Assembly: GCA_038207625.1 (NCBI GenBank)
Contig: JBBQZO010000016.1
Location: 55,417 to 119,416 of the forward strand
Source: JBBQZO01 sp038207625
GTDB lineage: Bacteria; Pseudomonadota; Gammaproteobacteria; Burkholderiales; Burkholderiaceae_D
Direction of reading: 5' to 3'
Length of the DNA stretch: 64,000 nucleotides
The notes beneath the pieces are model-generated. The model did not search any database and had not been told where the DNA came from. It saw nothing but the letters and a program-made list of their open reading frames with translations. Numbering within the stretch: position 1 is the first letter of the stretch; each line of letters starts with the position of its first letter. The position numbers and the translations under genes were made by a program. Positions 17,216 through 25,087 of this stretch are shown piece after piece.

Positions 17216-17569
17216 CGTATAACCCTGAATAAACAATTGTTTTGCATGGTAAACACTTGTCTTTTTTCTGTCAATCGAAGCTTGCCGCTCATTCGGTGGC
17301 AGGGCGCGCGCGTCGGCGCATCGGCTGATCCAATATTAGTCGATATTTATACCTGCTTCATATAAATAATGAAGAAAAATGGTATTTGCCATACATATGG
17401 GGCCTGATGCATAGTGCTACGATTCACGCAAATAGCAAAAAAACAGGCCCCAACGCCACGCTGATGCGGCGCCTTGGCTGCCCTGGACGCGCGCTGTCAA
17501 TACTGCGCGGCCAGTGCGGCACGGTGCGTTCATCATCAACTACGACACGAAAACAAAGAGGACTACGCC
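17216..17569. other. Divergent intergenic region between psuK and xapA
   Basis: No gene is seen in these 354 bases. They hold an AT-rich stretch (17330-17400), the 34-bp promoter/operator block at 17382-17415, and ACAATTGT at ~17233-17240, which also occurs in the tal/receptor gap. From the presumed -10 box to the xapA start the leader would be ~150 bases long. AAAGAGGAC gives the xapA ribosome-binding site. Confidence 0.5.
17382..17415 (+). promoter_or_regulatory. 34-bp promoter/operator block (copy 2), facing xapA-deo operon
   Basis: The block reads GTATTTGCCATACATAT, six variable bases, then TGATGCATAGT. It matches 11439-11472 base for base outside the 6-base gap, and A-tracts precede both copies. 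TTGCCA (17386-17391) and CATAGT (17410-17415) are 18 bases apart, a plausible -35/-10 pair overlapping the GTAT-N5-ATAC dyad. It faces the xapA operon and likely coordinates it with the tal/nucleoside-importer genes. Confidence 0.6.
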
Positions 17570-18412
17570 ATGTCAAATAACACTCCTTTCGAAGCTGCCG
17601 ATTTGATCCGTACACGCAACCCGGGTTTTGCCCCGCGCGTGGCGATGATCCTCGGCTCGGGCCTGGGTGTGCTGGCCGAACAGATGAGTGACGCGGTCTC
17701 GATCGGCTTCGACGAACTGCCGGGTTTCCCGATCAGCACCGTGCACGGTCACGCGGGCGAACTGGTGATGGGCACGCTGGCCGGCGTGCAGGTGGTGTGT
17801 ATGAAAGGGCGTGGCCACTTCTACGAAGGCTACGGCATGGGTGTGATGACCAGCGCCGTGCGCACCATGAAGCTGCTCGGTTGCGAGATGCTGTTTGTGA
17901 CCAACGCGGCCGGTTCGCTGCGCATGGAAGTCGATGCGGGCAGCCTGGTCGCGTTGACCGACCATATCAACTGGCTGCCGGGCACGCCGATGGTTGGCCC
18001 CAACGACGACCGTTTCGGCCCGCGCTTTTTCAGCATGGCCAACGCCTACGACCGCGATCTGCGCGATCTGGTCAAGGCCAGCGCGGCTGCCCGCGCGATC
18101 AAGCTGCACGAGGGTGTGTTCATCGCCTACCCGGGTCCGAACTTCGAAACGGCCGCTGAAATTCGCATGATGGCCAAGCTGGGCGCCGACGTCGTCGGCA
18201 TGTCGGTCGTGCCCGAAGTGGTGTCGGCGCGCCACTGCGGCCTGAAAGTGGTGGGCGTGTCTGTCATCACCAATCTGGCCGAAGGCATGTCCGATGTGGC
18301 GCTGTCGCACGAGCAGACGCTCAAGTTTGCCGCCATCGGCGCCAAGGACTTGATCGCCCTGATCCCCGCCTTCCTCGAGCGCGTGGCGACGCTGCCGGCT
18401 GTACAAGCATAA
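17570..18412 (+). CDS. xapA: Purine nucleoside phosphorylase, XapA/PunA type
   Basis: A 280-residue class-II (trimeric) purine nucleoside phosphorylase, close in length and wording to E. coli XapA. Conserved parts are ILGSGLG (phosphate site, 27-33), GFPISTVHGHAGEL (52-65), MKGRGHFYEGYGM, TNAAGSL, GPNFETAAEIRMM and GMSVVPEVVSARHCGL. It splits xanthosine, inosine or guanosine (and deoxy forms) with phosphate into base and (deoxy)ribose-1-phosphate, the DeoB substrate. ATG 17570 has AAAGAGGAC upstream. It is the first gene of the plus-strand nucleoside operon. Confidence 0.92.
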   Translation: MSNNTPFEAADLIRTRNPGFAPRVAMILGSGLGVLAEQMSDAVSIGFDELPGFPISTVHGHAGELVMGTLAGVQVVCMKGRGHFYEGYGMGVMTSAVRTMKLLGCEMLFVTNAAGSLRMEVDAGSLVALTDHINWLPGTPMVGPNDDRFGPRFFSMANAYDRDLRDLVKASAAARAIKLHEGVFIAYPGPNFETAAEIRMMAKLGADVVGMSVVPEVVSARHCGLKVVGVSVITNLAEGMSDVALSHEQTLKFAAIGAKDLIALIPAFLERVATLPAVQA

Positions 18413-18420
18413 TTTCCGAC

Positions 18421-18440
18421 GGGGCGGCCCGCGCCGCCCC
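18421..18440 (+). other. Perfect GC hairpin between xapA and deoB
   Basis: GGGGCGGC and GCCGCCCC form an 8-base perfect stem with a 4-base loop just after the xapA stop. There is no U-run, so it is more likely a message-stability or partial attenuation element inside the operon than a terminator. Confidence 0.5.
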
Positions 18441-18520
18441 CGGGCCGCACGCACAAAGCGGGCGCCGCTGCAACAAATTGGCCTAAACTGGCTGTCACCC
18501 ATCTTCCATCGCGAGACATC

Positions 18521-19714
18521 ATGGCACGCGCATTCATCCTACTGCTCGACTCCTTTGGCCTCGGGGCCACACCCGACGCCGCCACCTTCGGCGACGCCGG
18601 CGCAAACACTTTCGGTCACATCGCCAGCTGGGCGACCGCCCAAGGTAAGCCGCTGACGCTGCCCAACCTGGAGCGGCTCGGCCTGGCCGCCGCCGCCCAA
18701 CTGGCCTGCGGCGAGTGGGCCGACGGCTTCGCGCAGCGCGACGGCTTTCAGGGCGCCTACGGCGCGGCGCGCGAGCGCTCCACCGGCAAGGATACCCAAA
18801 GCGGCCACTGGGAAATCGCCGGCGTGCCGGTCGACTTCGAGTGGGGCTACTTCCCGCGCACGGTGCCGTCCTTCCCGGCCGAGTTGACCGCCGCGCTGCA
18901 GGCGCAAACGGGCGTACCGGGCTTTCTGGGCGACTGCCACGCGTCCGGCACCGACATCATCAACCTGCATGGCGACGAGCATGTCGCCACCGGTAAGCTG
19001 ATCATTTACACCTCGGGCGACTCGGTGATGCAGATCGCCGCGCACGAAGAACACTTCGGCCTCGAGCGCCTGTATGCGGTGTGCGAAGCGGCCTTCAAGC
19101 TGGTCGCGCCGTACAACATCGGACGCGTCATCGCGCGCCCCTTCAAGGGTGCCAACGGCAACTACACGCGCACCTCGAATCGGCACGACTACGCCGTCGC
19201 GCCACCCGCGCCGACGCTGCTGGACCATGTCAAGAAGGCCGGCGGCGAAGTCATCGGCTTGGGAAAAATCAGCGACATCTTCGCCGGACAGGGCATCTCG
19301 CGCGTGGTCAAAGGCGTCGACAATATGGCGTTGTTTGAAGCGCTGCTCAAAGTCACCGACGAAGCCGGCGATGGCGCGCTCACCTTTGTCAACTTCGTCG
19401 ATTTCGACCAGGCCTTCGGCCATCGGCGCGATATCGCCGGTTACGCCAACGCGCTGCACCAGATGGACGCGCGCCTGCCCGAATTCATCGCCAAGCTCAA
19501 AGACGGCGACCTGGTCGTGATCACCGCCGACCACGGCTGCGACCCCAGCTGGCCCGGCTCCGACCATACCCGCGAACACATCCCGATGATCTTCTTCGGC
19601 CCCGGCGTCGCGCCGCGCGCGCTGGGCATCTCCGACAGTTTCTCCGACATCGGCCAGACGCTGGCCAAGCACCTCGGCGTACCACCACTTTCGAACGGAC
19701 AAAGCTTGCTATGA
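18521..19714 (+). CDS. deoB: Phosphopentomutase
   Basis: A 397-residue phosphopentomutase of the alkaline-phosphatase superfamily. Metal and active-site motifs are visible: LLLDSFGLGATPDA (Asp10), STGKDTQSGHWE (nucleophile Thr92), NFVDFDQAFGHRRD and ITADHGCDPSWPGSDHTREHIPMI near the C-terminus. It turns (deoxy)ribose-1-phosphate into the 5-phosphate in the cytoplasm. It follows xapA by 108 bases, and its stop overlaps the deoC start by 4 bases (ATGA), a sign of coupled translation. Confidence 0.95.
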   Translation: MARAFILLLDSFGLGATPDAATFGDAGANTFGHIASWATAQGKPLTLPNLERLGLAAAAQLACGEWADGFAQRDGFQGAYGAARERSTGKDTQSGHWEIAGVPVDFEWGYFPRTVPSFPAELTAALQAQTGVPGFLGDCHASGTDIINLHGDEHVATGKLIIYTSGDSVMQIAAHEEHFGLERLYAVCEAAFKLVAPYNIGRVIARPFKGANGNYTRTSNRHDYAVAPPAPTLLDHVKKAGGEVIGLGKISDIFAGQGISRVVKGVDNMALFEALLKVTDEAGDGALTFVNFVDFDQAFGHRRDIAGYANALHQMDARLPEFIAKLKDGDLVVITADHGCDPSWPGSDHTREHIPMIFFGPGVAPRALGISDSFSDIGQTLAKHLGVPPLSNGQSLL

Positions 19715-20667
19715 CCCATATTGCTGACTTCAAACGCAACGAGGCGATCGGCCTCGACCTTGGCTGGATCAACCAGATCAAAGTCAACCGCAGCGCCAGC
19801 GACCGACGCGCCGCCAGCCTGGGCAACCGCCGCACGGTGAAAAAAGAGTACCAGGCCGCGTGGCTGGTCAAGGCGATCGAATGCATCGACCTGACCACGC
19901 TGGGCGGTGACGATACACCGGGCCGGGTCGAGCGCCTGTGCCTGAAAGCGATGCGTCCACTGCGCGCCGACCTGATGTCCGCGCTGGGGCTGACCAGCTT
20001 GAGCACGGGCGCTGTCTGCGTGTATCACGAGATGATCGCGCCGGCCGCGCTGATTTTGAACGGTCGCTTGCCGATCGCCGCCGTGTCGACTGCGTTCCCG
20101 GCCGGCCTGTCGAGCATGGAAACCAAGCTGCGCGAGATCGAACTGTCGGTCGCCGCCGGCGCCACCGAAATCGACATCGTCATCACCCGCCAGCACGTCC
20201 TGAACGGCAACTGGCAATCCCTGTACGACGAAATGGCGGCCTACCGCAAAGCCTGCGGCGACGCACACGTGAAGGCGATTCTGGCCACGGGCGATTTGCT
20301 GACGCTGGAAAACGTCGCCAAAGCCTCGTGGGTGTGCATGATGGCCGGTTCGGACTTCATCAAGACCTCGACCGGCAAGGAAGGCGTCAACGCCACCATC
20401 CCGGTCGCGCTGACGATGGTGCGCACGATCCGCGAATACCACGAACAGACCGGTTTTCAGATCGGCTTCAAGCCGGCCGGCGGCGTCAGCACGGCCAAGA
20501 GCGCGCTGGCCTATCTGACCTTGATGAAAGAAGAACTGGGCCGCGAATGGCTGGAACCGCACCTGTTCCGCATCGGCGCATCGAGCCTGCTTACCGACAT
20601 CGAGCGCCAGCTCGAACACTACGTCACGGGCAATTACTCGGCCAACCATCGCCACGCGCAACCCTAA
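19711..20667 (+). CDS. deoC: Deoxyribose-phosphate aldolase
   Basis: A 318-residue class I aldolase. The Schiff-base Lys sits in DFIKTSTGKEGVNAT (Lys218) and the second catalytic Lys in GFKPAGGVST (Lys254); GATEIDIVI supplies the acidic residue. It is longer than E. coli DeoC (~260) because of an N-terminal extension to about residue 50. It cleaves 2-deoxyribose-5-phosphate to glyceraldehyde-3-phosphate and acetaldehyde. The next gene encodes an aldehyde dehydrogenase, which suggests acetaldehyde is oxidised at once. Confidence 0.94.
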   Translation: MTHIADFKRNEAIGLDLGWINQIKVNRSASDRRAASLGNRRTVKKEYQAAWLVKAIECIDLTTLGGDDTPGRVERLCLKAMRPLRADLMSALGLTSLSTGAVCVYHEMIAPAALILNGRLPIAAVSTAFPAGLSSMETKLREIELSVAAGATEIDIVITRQHVLNGNWQSLYDEMAAYRKACGDAHVKAILATGDLLTLENVAKASWVCMMAGSDFIKTSTGKEGVNATIPVALTMVRTIREYHEQTGFQIGFKPAGGVSTAKSALAYLTLMKEELGREWLEPHLFRIGASSLLTDIERQLEHYVTGNYSANHRHAQP

Positions 20668-20693
20668 TCGCACCAGACAGGAACGGATTCGTC

Positions 20694-23069
20694 ATGCCAA
20701 CAATTAACGAGATTCTCAAAACTATGGACTACGGCCCTGCACCGGAAAGTCAAAAAGAAGCGCAAGCGTGGCTGGACCAGCATCAGCGCCGCTTCGGTCT
20801 GTTCATCGACAACGCCTGGAGCGAGGCTGTCGACACCTTCGCCAGCAACAATCCGGCCGATGGCCTCGAACTGGCGCAGATTTCTCAGGGCACCGAGCAG
20901 GACGTGGACCGCGCCGTGCAAGCGGCGCGCCGCGCCCAGCCGGGCTGGGTCGCGTTGGGCGGCCACGGCCGCGCGCGCGTGCTGTACGCGCTGGCACGTC
21001 TGCTGCAAAAGCACTCGCGCCTGTTCGCCGTGCTCGAAACACTGGACAACGGCAAGACCATCCGCGAAACGCGCGACGCCGATCTGCCTTTGTGCGCGCG
21101 CCACTTCTACTATCACGCCGGTTGGGCCCAACTGCAGGCCGAGGAATTCGCCGACTACCGCGCCGTCGGCGTGGTGGGCCAGATCGTGCCGTGGAATTTC
21201 CCGCTGCTGATGCTGTCGTGGAAAATCGCGCCTGCGCTGGCCGCCGGTAACACGGTGGTGTTCAAGCCGGCCGAATTCACCTCGCTGTCGGCGCTGCTGT
21301 TCGCGCAGATCTGCCAGCAGGCCGGCGTGCCGGCCGGCGTCGTCAACATCGTCACCGGCGACGGTCGCGTGGGCGAAGCGATCGTCAATCATCCTGGCAT
21401 CGACAAGATCGCCTTCACCGGCTCGACCGAAGTCGGTCGCCTGATCCGCAAAGCCACCGCCGGCACGGGCAAGAAGCTCTCGCTCGAACTGGGCGGCAAG
21501 TCGCCCTTCATCGTGTTCGAGGATGCCGATCTGGACGCCGCCGTCGAAGGCCTGGTCGATTCGATCTGGTTCAACCAGGGACAAGTGTGCTGCGCCGGTT
21601 CGCGCCTGCTGATCCAGGAGTCGGTGCAGGAACGCTTCCTCAACAAGGTGCGCGCGCGCATGGACAATCTGCGCCTCGGTTCGCCGCTCGACAAGTCGAT
21701 GGATGTGGGTGCGCTGGTCGATCCGGTGCAGCAGCAGCGTATCGCCGAGCTGGTGGAATCGGCGCGCGCCGAGGGGTGCGAGATCTGGCAGCCGCGCTGC
21801 GAGATTCCGGCCGACGGTTCGTGGTTCCCGCCGACCCTGATCACGGGCGCGTCGACTTCGGCCGCCGTGGCGCAGGCCGAGATTTTCGGGCCGGTGCTGG
21901 TGGCGATGAGCTTTCGCACGCCGGTCGAAGCGGTCCAGCTGGCCAACAACACCGTGTACGGTCTGGCCGCCTGCATCTGGTCCGAGTCGATCAGCCTGGC
22001 GCTGGACATCGCGCCGCAGATCAAGGCCGGCGTGGTGTGGATCAACACCGCCAACCAGTTCGACGCCGCTTGCGGCTTCGGCGGCTACCGCGAATCGGGC
22101 TTCGGGCGCGAAGGCGGACGCGAAGGCATGTTCGAATACATGACGGCGCTGTCGGAAGACGCGCGGCCAAACGCGCCGCTGGCCGCGCCGCAAGGCAAGG
22201 TCAAGGAAAGCGCGGACGGCGCGTTCGGCATCGACCGCACCGCCAAGATGTACATCGGCGGCAAGCAGGCGCGTCCGGACAGTGCGTATAGCCGCGCGAT
22301 CATGGGCGCCAACGGCGGCCTGCTGGCCGAAGTGGGCGAGGGCAGCCGCAAGGACATCCGCAACGCGGTCGAGGCGGCGCACAAGGCGCACGGCTGGGCC
22401 GCAGCTTCCGCGCACAACCGCGCGCAAGTGCTGTACTACATCGCTGAAAACCTGGCCGCGCGGGCAGACGAATTTGCCGCCCGCATCGCCGCGATGACGG
22501 GTTCGAAAAATCCGGAACGCGAAGTGCAGGCGTCGATTGAGCGCTTGTTCTACTACGCCGCCTGGGCCGACAAATACGACGGTCTGGCGCATCAGCCACC
22601 GATGCACGGCATCACCATCGCGCTGAACGAACCGGTCGGCGTGATCGGCATCGTGTGCCCGAACGAGGCGCCGCTGCTGGGCTTCATATCGCTGGTGGCG
22701 CCGGCCATCGCGCTGGGCAATCGCGTGATCGTGGTGCCGTCGGAAGCGCATCCGCTGTCGGCCACGGACCTGTATCAGGTGCTCGACACGTCGGACCTGC
22801 CGGGCGGTGTTTTGAACATCGTCACCGGCAGCGCCGACGAACTGGCGCGCACGCTGGCGACCCACTCGGACATCGACGCGGTGTGGCGGCATGACGGTTC
22901 GGCCGCTGGCTGCGCCGAAGTCGAACGCCTGTCGGCCGAGTCGCTCAAGCGCACCTGGGTCGGCGGCGCAAAGGGCCGTGACTGGTACGACACGAAACAG
23001 GCAGGTGGCCGCGCGGTGCTCGCGCATGCCAGCCAGGTCAAAAATGTGTGGATACCGTACGGCGTGTAG
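20694..23069 (+). CDS. Two-domain (ALDH16-like) aldehyde dehydrogenase
   Basis: 791 residues, about 1.6 times a usual ALDH. Residues ~30-490 are a complete ALDH: VPWNFPLLMLSWKIAPALAAGN, FTGSTEVGR, LELGGKSP with the general-base Glu (~265), and QVCCAGSRL with the catalytic Cys (~299). Residues ~510-791 are a second ALDH-like unit (GVIGIVCPNEAPLLGFISLVAPAIALGN) that lacks both the LELGG Glu and the Cys motif. This is the ALDH16 layout, whose second domain is non-catalytic. Placed after deoC, it probably oxidises acetaldehyde (from DeoC) to acetate. ATG 20694 is chosen; an open frame further upstream overlaps deoC and is not coding. Confidence 0.88.
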   Translation: MPTINEILKTMDYGPAPESQKEAQAWLDQHQRRFGLFIDNAWSEAVDTFASNNPADGLELAQISQGTEQDVDRAVQAARRAQPGWVALGGHGRARVLYALARLLQKHSRLFAVLETLDNGKTIRETRDADLPLCARHFYYHAGWAQLQAEEFADYRAVGVVGQIVPWNFPLLMLSWKIAPALAAGNTVVFKPAEFTSLSALLFAQICQQAGVPAGVVNIVTGDGRVGEAIVNHPGIDKIAFTGSTEVGRLIRKATAGTGKKLSLELGGKSPFIVFEDADLDAAVEGLVDSIWFNQGQVCCAGSRLLIQESVQERFLNKVRARMDNLRLGSPLDKSMDVGALVDPVQQQRIAELVESARAEGCEIWQPRCEIPADGSWFPPTLITGASTSAAVAQAEIFGPVLVAMSFRTPVEAVQLANNTVYGLAACIWSESISLALDIAPQIKAGVVWINTANQFDAACGFGGYRESGFGREGGREGMFEYMTALSEDARPNAPLAAPQGKVKESADGAFGIDRTAKMYIGGKQARPDSAYSRAIMGANGGLLAEVGEGSRKDIRNAVEAAHKAHGWAAASAHNRAQVLYYIAENLAARADEFAARIAAMTGSKNPEREVQASIERLFYYAAWADKYDGLAHQPPMHGITIALNEPVGVIGIVCPNEAPLLGFISLVAPAIALGNRVIVVPSEAHPLSATDLYQVLDTSDLPGGVLNIVTGSADELARTLATHSDIDAVWRHDGSAAGCAEVERLSAESLKRTWVGGAKGRDWYDTKQAGGRAVLAHASQVKNVWIPYGV

Positions 23070-23116
23070 GTTTCACCGTACGCGTTCCCAAGAAGTCACC
23101 GAAGCGTGGCGGGGCC

Positions 23117-23190
23117 AAATGGAGTCAGAGGGGGGCGCCGAGCTTTTTTTTCGCCGGGGGTTAGGCGAAAATTACTCTGACCCCAATTGG
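23117..23190. repeat. GGGTCAGAGT-type palindromic repeat, locus B, left unit
   Basis: The unit begins GGAGTCAGAG and ends ACTCTGACCCC. Inside are an 8-T run, TCGCC, a short loop, then GGCGAAAATTA, forming an inner hairpin. It carries an insert GGGGCGCCGAGC after the left arm that is shared with the left unit at 38973. It lies between the ALDH gene and deoA. Confidence 0.85.
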
Positions 23191-23239
23191 ACACGCCACG
23201 CGGAGCCGCAGACAGAGGAGCCGCTTTGCGGCTTACGCT

Positions 23240-23300
23240 AAAAGGGGTCAGAGTAATTTTCGCCATGAACCCGGCGAAAAAAAACTCTGACCCCATTTAG
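23240..23300. repeat. GGGTCAGAGT-type palindromic repeat, locus B, right unit
   Basis: GGGGTCAGAGT and ACTCTGACCCC form the outer arms, with TTTTCGCC and GGCGAAAA inside. It is inverted relative to the left unit about 50 bases away, so the two form a BIME-like pair in the 276-base gap before deoA. The pair could stabilise or partly end the upstream message. Confidence 0.85.
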
Positions 23301-23345
23301 CTCCTTCCGCGGCTGATCAGAATTTTTTAAAAGCGAGGTTTTACG

Positions 23346-24668
23346 ATGTTTTTGACCCAAGAAATTATCCGCAAAAAACGCGACGGTGCGGCGCTGAGCG
23401 CCCCGGAAATCGCGTTTTTTGTACGCGGCATCACCGACGGCAGCGTCAGCGAAGGCCAGATCGCGGCGCTGGCGATGGCCGTGTTTTTCAACGATATGAA
23501 CATGGACGAGCGCGTCGCCTTCACGCTGGCCATGCGCGACTCCGGTCAGGTGCTGGAATGGCGCTCGCTCGACCTGCCCGGTCCTGTCGTGGACAAGCAT
23601 TCGACCGGCGGCGTGGGCGACGTGGTGTCGCTGTTGCTGGGCCCGATGATCGCCGCCTGCGGCGGTTTCGTGCCGATGATCTCCGGGCGCGGCCTGGGCC
23701 ACACCGGCGGCACGCTCGATAAATTCGACGCCATCCCCGGCTACTGCACCGTGCCCGATCCTGAGCTGTTTCGCAAAGTGGTCAAGGAAGTGGGCGTGGC
23801 CATCATCGGCCAGACTGCGCAACTGGCGCCTGCCGACAAACGCTTCTACAGCATCCGCGACGTCACCGCCACGGTCGAATCGGTGGCCATGATCACCGGC
23901 TCGATCCTGTCGAAAAAACTCTCGGCCGGCCTGGACGCGCTGGTGATGGACGTCAAAGTGGGCAGCGGCGCCTTCATGCCGACCTACGACAAGTCGGTGG
24001 AACTGGCGCAAAGCATTGTTGACGTGGGCAATGGCGCGGGCATGCACACCTCGGCCATCCTGACCGACATGAACGAGTCGCTCTGTCCGAGCGCCGGCAA
24101 CGCGCTCGAAGTGCGCGTGGCGATGGATTACCTGACCGGGCGCGCGCGTCCGGCCCGTCTGCACGAAGTGACGATGGCGCTGTGCGCCGAGATGCTGGTG
24201 CTGGGCGGGATCGCCCCGACCGAGGCGCTGGCGCGCGTCAAGCTGCAGGCGGCGCTTGATTCGGGCGAAGCGACCGAGCGCTTTTCGCGCATGGTGTTTG
24301 CGCTGGGCGGCCCGCAGGACCTGGTCGAGCGTCCCGACGCGCATCTGGAAACGGCGCCGTTCATCGTGCCGGTGCCGGCGCCGCGCGCCGGCTTCATCAG
24401 CCTGTGCGATTGCCGCGGCCTGGGCCTGGCCGTGGTCAGCCTGGGCGGCGGACGGCGTCGCCCGACCGACGCGATCGACTTCGCCGTGGGCCTGACCGAA
24501 CTGGCCGAGCTGGGCTGGCCTGTCGTCGCCGGCCAGCCGCTGGCGCTGGTGCACGCGCGCACCGAAGCGGGCGCGCAGCAGGCAGTGCGCGAAGTGCAGG
24601 CCGCGTATACCATCAGCGATCTCGCTCCCGTTGCCAACCCGGTCGTGTACCGCACGATTCGTCCATAA
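23346..24668 (+). CDS. deoA: Thymidine phosphorylase
   Basis: A 440-residue pyrimidine nucleoside phosphorylase. The N-terminal helical domain (MFLTQEIIRKKRDG, GQIAALAMAVFFNDM) is followed by the phosphate-binding KHSTGGVGD (84-92) and the family signature SGRGLGHTGGTLDK (113-126). The length equals E. coli DeoA. It converts thymidine or deoxyuridine and phosphate to base and deoxyribose-1-phosphate. A GAGG site lies 9 bases before ATG 23346. It leads the second half of the operon (deoA, cdd, deaminase), separated from the ALDH gene by a palindromic repeat pair. Confidence 0.95.
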   Translation: MFLTQEIIRKKRDGAALSAPEIAFFVRGITDGSVSEGQIAALAMAVFFNDMNMDERVAFTLAMRDSGQVLEWRSLDLPGPVVDKHSTGGVGDVVSLLLGPMIAACGGFVPMISGRGLGHTGGTLDKFDAIPGYCTVPDPELFRKVVKEVGVAIIGQTAQLAPADKRFYSIRDVTATVESVAMITGSILSKKLSAGLDALVMDVKVGSGAFMPTYDKSVELAQSIVDVGNGAGMHTSAILTDMNESLCPSAGNALEVRVAMDYLTGRARPARLHEVTMALCAEMLVLGGIAPTEALARVKLQAALDSGEATERFSRMVFALGGPQDLVERPDAHLETAPFIVPVPAPRAGFISLCDCRGLGLAVVSLGGGRRRPTDAIDFAVGLTELAELGWPVVAGQPLALVHARTEAGAQQAVREVQAAYTISDLAPVANPVVYRTIRP

Positions 24669-24679
24669 AGAGGCTTAGC

Positions 24680-25087
24680 ATGCAATACGAAAAACTGATC
24701 GCCGAAGCGCGCGCCGCGCGTCTGCTGGCCTACACGCCGTACTCCAATTTCCAGGTGGGCGCCGCGCTCGAATGCAAGGATGGCCGGGTGTTCCGCGGCT
24801 GTAACGTCGAGAACGCGTCCTACGGCCTGTGCAACTGCGCCGAACGCACAGCGTTTTTCAGCGCCGTCGCGCACGGCTACAAGCCGGGCGACTTCACGGC
24901 GCTGGCCGTGATCGGCGCCACCGACGGCCCGATCGCGCCTTGCGGCGCATGCCGCCAGGTGATCCTCGAGCTGGGTGGTAACGAGTTGCCGGTGGTGCTG
25001 ACCAATCTGCAGGGCGACGTGCTGATGACGACCGCCGCCGAGCAGTTGCCCAACGCATTCGGCGGCCGCGACCTGATCAAGCCGTGA
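24680..25087 (+). CDS. cdd: Cytidine deaminase
   Basis: A 135-residue short (tetrameric-type) cytidine deaminase. Zinc and catalytic residues are complete: CNCAERTAFF (Cys53, Glu55) and PCGACRQVI (Cys88, Cys91). The substrate motif FQVGAALE and the GCNVENASYG loop are also present. It deaminates cytidine and deoxycytidine to uridine forms, which DeoA or a related phosphorylase then cleaves. ATG 24680 lies 11 bases after the deoA stop with AGAGG upstream. The longer open frame starting inside deoA is an artefact. Confidence 0.94.
   Translation: MQYEKLIAEARAARLLAYTPYSNFQVGAALECKDGRVFRGCNVENASYGLCNCAERTAFFSAVAHGYKPGDFTALAVIGATDGPIAPCGACRQVILELGGNELPVVLTNLQGDVLMTTAAEQLPNAFGGRDLIKP

Noticed and set aside
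19938..20693. Upstream extension of the aldehyde dehydrogenase frame inside deoC
   Set aside because: It overlaps the well-conserved deoC in another frame and carries no ALDH-like sequence; ATG 20694 follows a proper intergenic gap.
24404..24679. Extended cytidine deaminase starting inside deoA
   Set aside because: The extra residues are an out-of-frame reading of deoA; the deaminase family starts at MQYEKLIAEAR.
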